Of a stretch of DNA of 38,202 bases, positions 37,230 to 38,202 are shown piece by piece (within the stretch, counting starts at the first letter, position 1; each line of letters begins with the position of its first letter). The stretch covers positions 1 through 38,202 of IMG/VR virus record IMGVR_UViG_3300046005_000450, one strand, 5' to 3'. The stretch is from a virus. Made by a program: the position numbers and the translations under genes. Under the pieces are notes generated by a model. The model had not been told where the DNA came from, did no database searches, and saw only the letters and a list, made by a program, of their open reading frames with translations.

Positions 37230-37874
37230 ATGACTAATCTAGTAAACTTCAATCAAGCAAATCTACCAACCGTAGCATCATTAAGCACTGCACTTCGCGC
37301 TTTAGAGCAAGACGTGTCACCTGCTGGCGTTGCAATCCTTAAAATGGATAAGACTGGCCACTGGGTATACGGTGCTGATCAAACTGAAATCGAAGACGAC
37401 TCTACTTGGGCTGTTAACCCTTTCTCATTCGTTCACGGCTTTATTGCCTGGGGCGACGGTGAAGTGTTAGGCGAGAAAATGGTATCTGTGTCACAACCAT
37501 TACCTGAGTTAGAAGGCGCACCTCAAGCCGCTAAACGCGGATGGGAAACGCAAGTCGGCCTTTCATTAAAGTGCCTAACAGGTGAAGACAAAGGCTTAGA
37601 GGCCCGCTTCTCTACAACGTCTGTTGGTGGTAAACGTGCAGTGCAAGCACTGGCCGTAGCCATCGCAAACCAAGTAGAAGCTAACCAAGCTAAACCAGTG
37701 CCTGTCATTCTACTTAAAAAAGAACACTACCAACATAAGAGCTATGGCCGTATCTTTACGCCAGTGTTTGACATCGTTGAGTGGACTGGCATGGATGCTA
37801 AAGAGGCTACGAACGAAGCCGATGAAGCTACACCTGCTGTAGAAGAAACATCACGTCGTCGTCGCAGTGTATAG
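37230..37874 (+). CDS. Conserved phage replication-associated protein, 214 aa
   Basis: Starts MTNLVNFNQANLPTVASLS and contains MDKTGHWVYGADQTEIEDDS, WAVNPFSFVHGFIAWGDGEV and KKEHYQHKSYGRIFTPVFDI. This pattern recurs in phage genomes between a DUF2800-type nuclease and the polymerase, the place often held by single-strand DNA binding or recombination proteins. The acidic tail (DEATPAVEETS) followed by SRRRRSV is similar to an SSB-like tail but ends basic. I infer a DNA-binding role in replication; the family name is not certain to me. Confidence 0.65.
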   Translation: MTNLVNFNQANLPTVASLSTALRALEQDVSPAGVAILKMDKTGHWVYGADQTEIEDDSTWAVNPFSFVHGFIAWGDGEVLGEKMVSVSQPLPELEGAPQAAKRGWETQVGLSLKCLTGEDKGLEARFSTTSVGGKRAVQALAVAIANQVEANQAKPVPVILLKKEHYQHKSYGRIFTPVFDIVEWTGMDAKEATNEADEATPAVEETSRRRRSV

Positions 37875-37883
37875 GAGATTAAA

Positions 37884-38042
37884 ATGAACTTTAACTTTAC
37901 CGTAGAAGAAATGAATGGCATCTTAGCTATCTTAGCTAAACAACCGTTTGAGCAAGTAACCAGCATCATTGAGAAAATTCGCCAACAAGCGATGGCTCAA
38001 ATGCAACCTGCCCCAATGGAAGCCGATAAGGATGCCGAATAG
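37884..38042 (+). CDS. Small conserved protein, 52 aa
   Basis: Starts MNFNFTVEEMNGILAILAKQ, then PFEQVTSIIEKIRQQAMAQM, ending in an acidic tail (EADKDAE). TAGGAG lies 6 bases before the ATG. The stop TAG overlaps the GTG start of the DNA polymerase by one base, so both are translated together. Short helical proteins of this kind with a FTVxExNxILxxLxKxPFxQVxxxI pattern are common in phages before or near replication genes; function unknown. Confidence 0.8.
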   Translation: MNFNFTVEEMNGILAILAKQPFEQVTSIIEKIRQQAMAQMQPAPMEADKDAE

Positions 38043-38202
38043 TGATCCTGTGGCTCGATTTTGAGTCACGTAGCCGCTGCGACTTATTAAGTCGTGGCGT
38101 CTACAACTACGCTCAGGACGCCAGCACCGATGTGTTGTGCATGTCTTATGCGTTTGATGATGGTGACGTCATTACATGGACGCCTGATCAACCCTTCCCT
38201 GA
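38042..38202 (+). CDS. DNA polymerase I-like, N-terminal part (continues at base 1)
   Basis: Begins with GTG at 38042, giving MILWLDFESRSRCDLL and running in frame into the repeat copy of bases 1-127. It adds the exonuclease motif DFE to the gene at 1-1910. No other start is nearer; the TAG/GTG overlap with the previous gene supports translational coupling. The window edge cuts it only because the circle was opened here. Confidence 0.93.
   Translation, partial: MILWLDFESRSRCDLLSRGVYNYAQDASTDVLCMSYAFDDGDVITWTPDQPFP
38076..38202. repeat. Right copy of 127-bp terminal repeat (circular overlap)
   Basis: Identical to bases 1-127. Removing one copy closes a circle of 38,075 bp and rebuilds the polymerase gene. 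Confidence 0.95.

Noticed and set aside
1-38202. Lysogeny module, CRISPR array, tRNA genes, insertion sequences, phage RNA polymerase
   Set aside because: I looked for integrase, repressor, spaced repeat-spacer arrays, tRNA-like folds, transposase and single-subunit RNA polymerase motifs and found none. The 26-bp repeats have 9-bp spacers and are not a CRISPR array.

Overview
The window is one complete, circularly closed genome of a tailed, double-stranded DNA bacteriophage, probably a short-tailed (podovirus-like) phage with a P22-type head. Bases 1-127 are repeated exactly at 38076-38202, so the unique genome is 38,075 bp. The cut falls inside the DNA polymerase gene, whose first 30 or so codons sit at the right end. 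I see no integrase, excisionase or CI-like repressor, so a strictly lytic life style is likely. The best host clue is a 23-codon gene at 7188-7259 whose product has all the hallmarks of PqqA, the precursor peptide of the cofactor PQQ, and closely resembles PqqA peptides of Gram-negative methylotrophs. A Methylophilaceae-like host that uses PQQ-dependent methanol dehydrogenase is therefore my inference. The spanin-type lipoprotein supports a Gram-negative host.

Layout. (1) Early/replication operon, + strand, 36094 through the origin of numbering to 4257: a DUF2800/RecB-like nuclease, a conserved phage replication-associated protein, a small protein, family A DNA polymerase and a primase-helicase. 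It is driven by a strong promoter at 36032-36061. (2) A divergent minus-strand operon from 35984 down to 31525: VRR-NUC nuclease, C5 cytosine methyltransferase, SNF2-like helicase and nine small proteins including a DUF3310 protein, mostly coupled by overlapping stop and start codons. (3) A second minus-strand operon, 6374 to 4382: a mini sliding clamp related to DnaN and seven small genes, with GC-rich hairpins between several of them and a dense set of GATC sites. (4) A gene-free regulatory segment at 6375-7187: an array of ATTGGCAAT-type repeats (four copies at exactly 26-bp spacing, three at 11-bp spacing), heptamer repeats and a G-rich tract. It is a candidate origin or multi-site operator. 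(5) pqqA at 7188-7259. (6) The late operon, + strand, 7406-31405: terminase subunits, GroES, portal, scaffold, coat, decoration-like proteins, a glycosyltransferase, gp4- and gp10-like head completion proteins, tail fibre and tailspike, ejection proteins, lysis cassette (coiled-coil membrane protein, M15 endolysin, holin-like protein, nested spanin pair), then a metallophosphoesterase and one small gene.

The two convergent junctions (about 4258-4381 and 31406-31524) contain hairpins. The one at 4338-4364 is a clear bidirectional terminator.

How it works together: the polymerase, primase-helicase, clamp and nucleases replicate the genome; the methyltransferase probably protects it; P22-like proteins build and fill the head; GroES may adapt the host chaperonin to fold capsid proteins. 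PqqA would feed the host's own PqqD/PqqE machinery and so sustain methanol oxidation during infection. That last point is inference from a single peptide gene, and it is the most exciting signal in the window.
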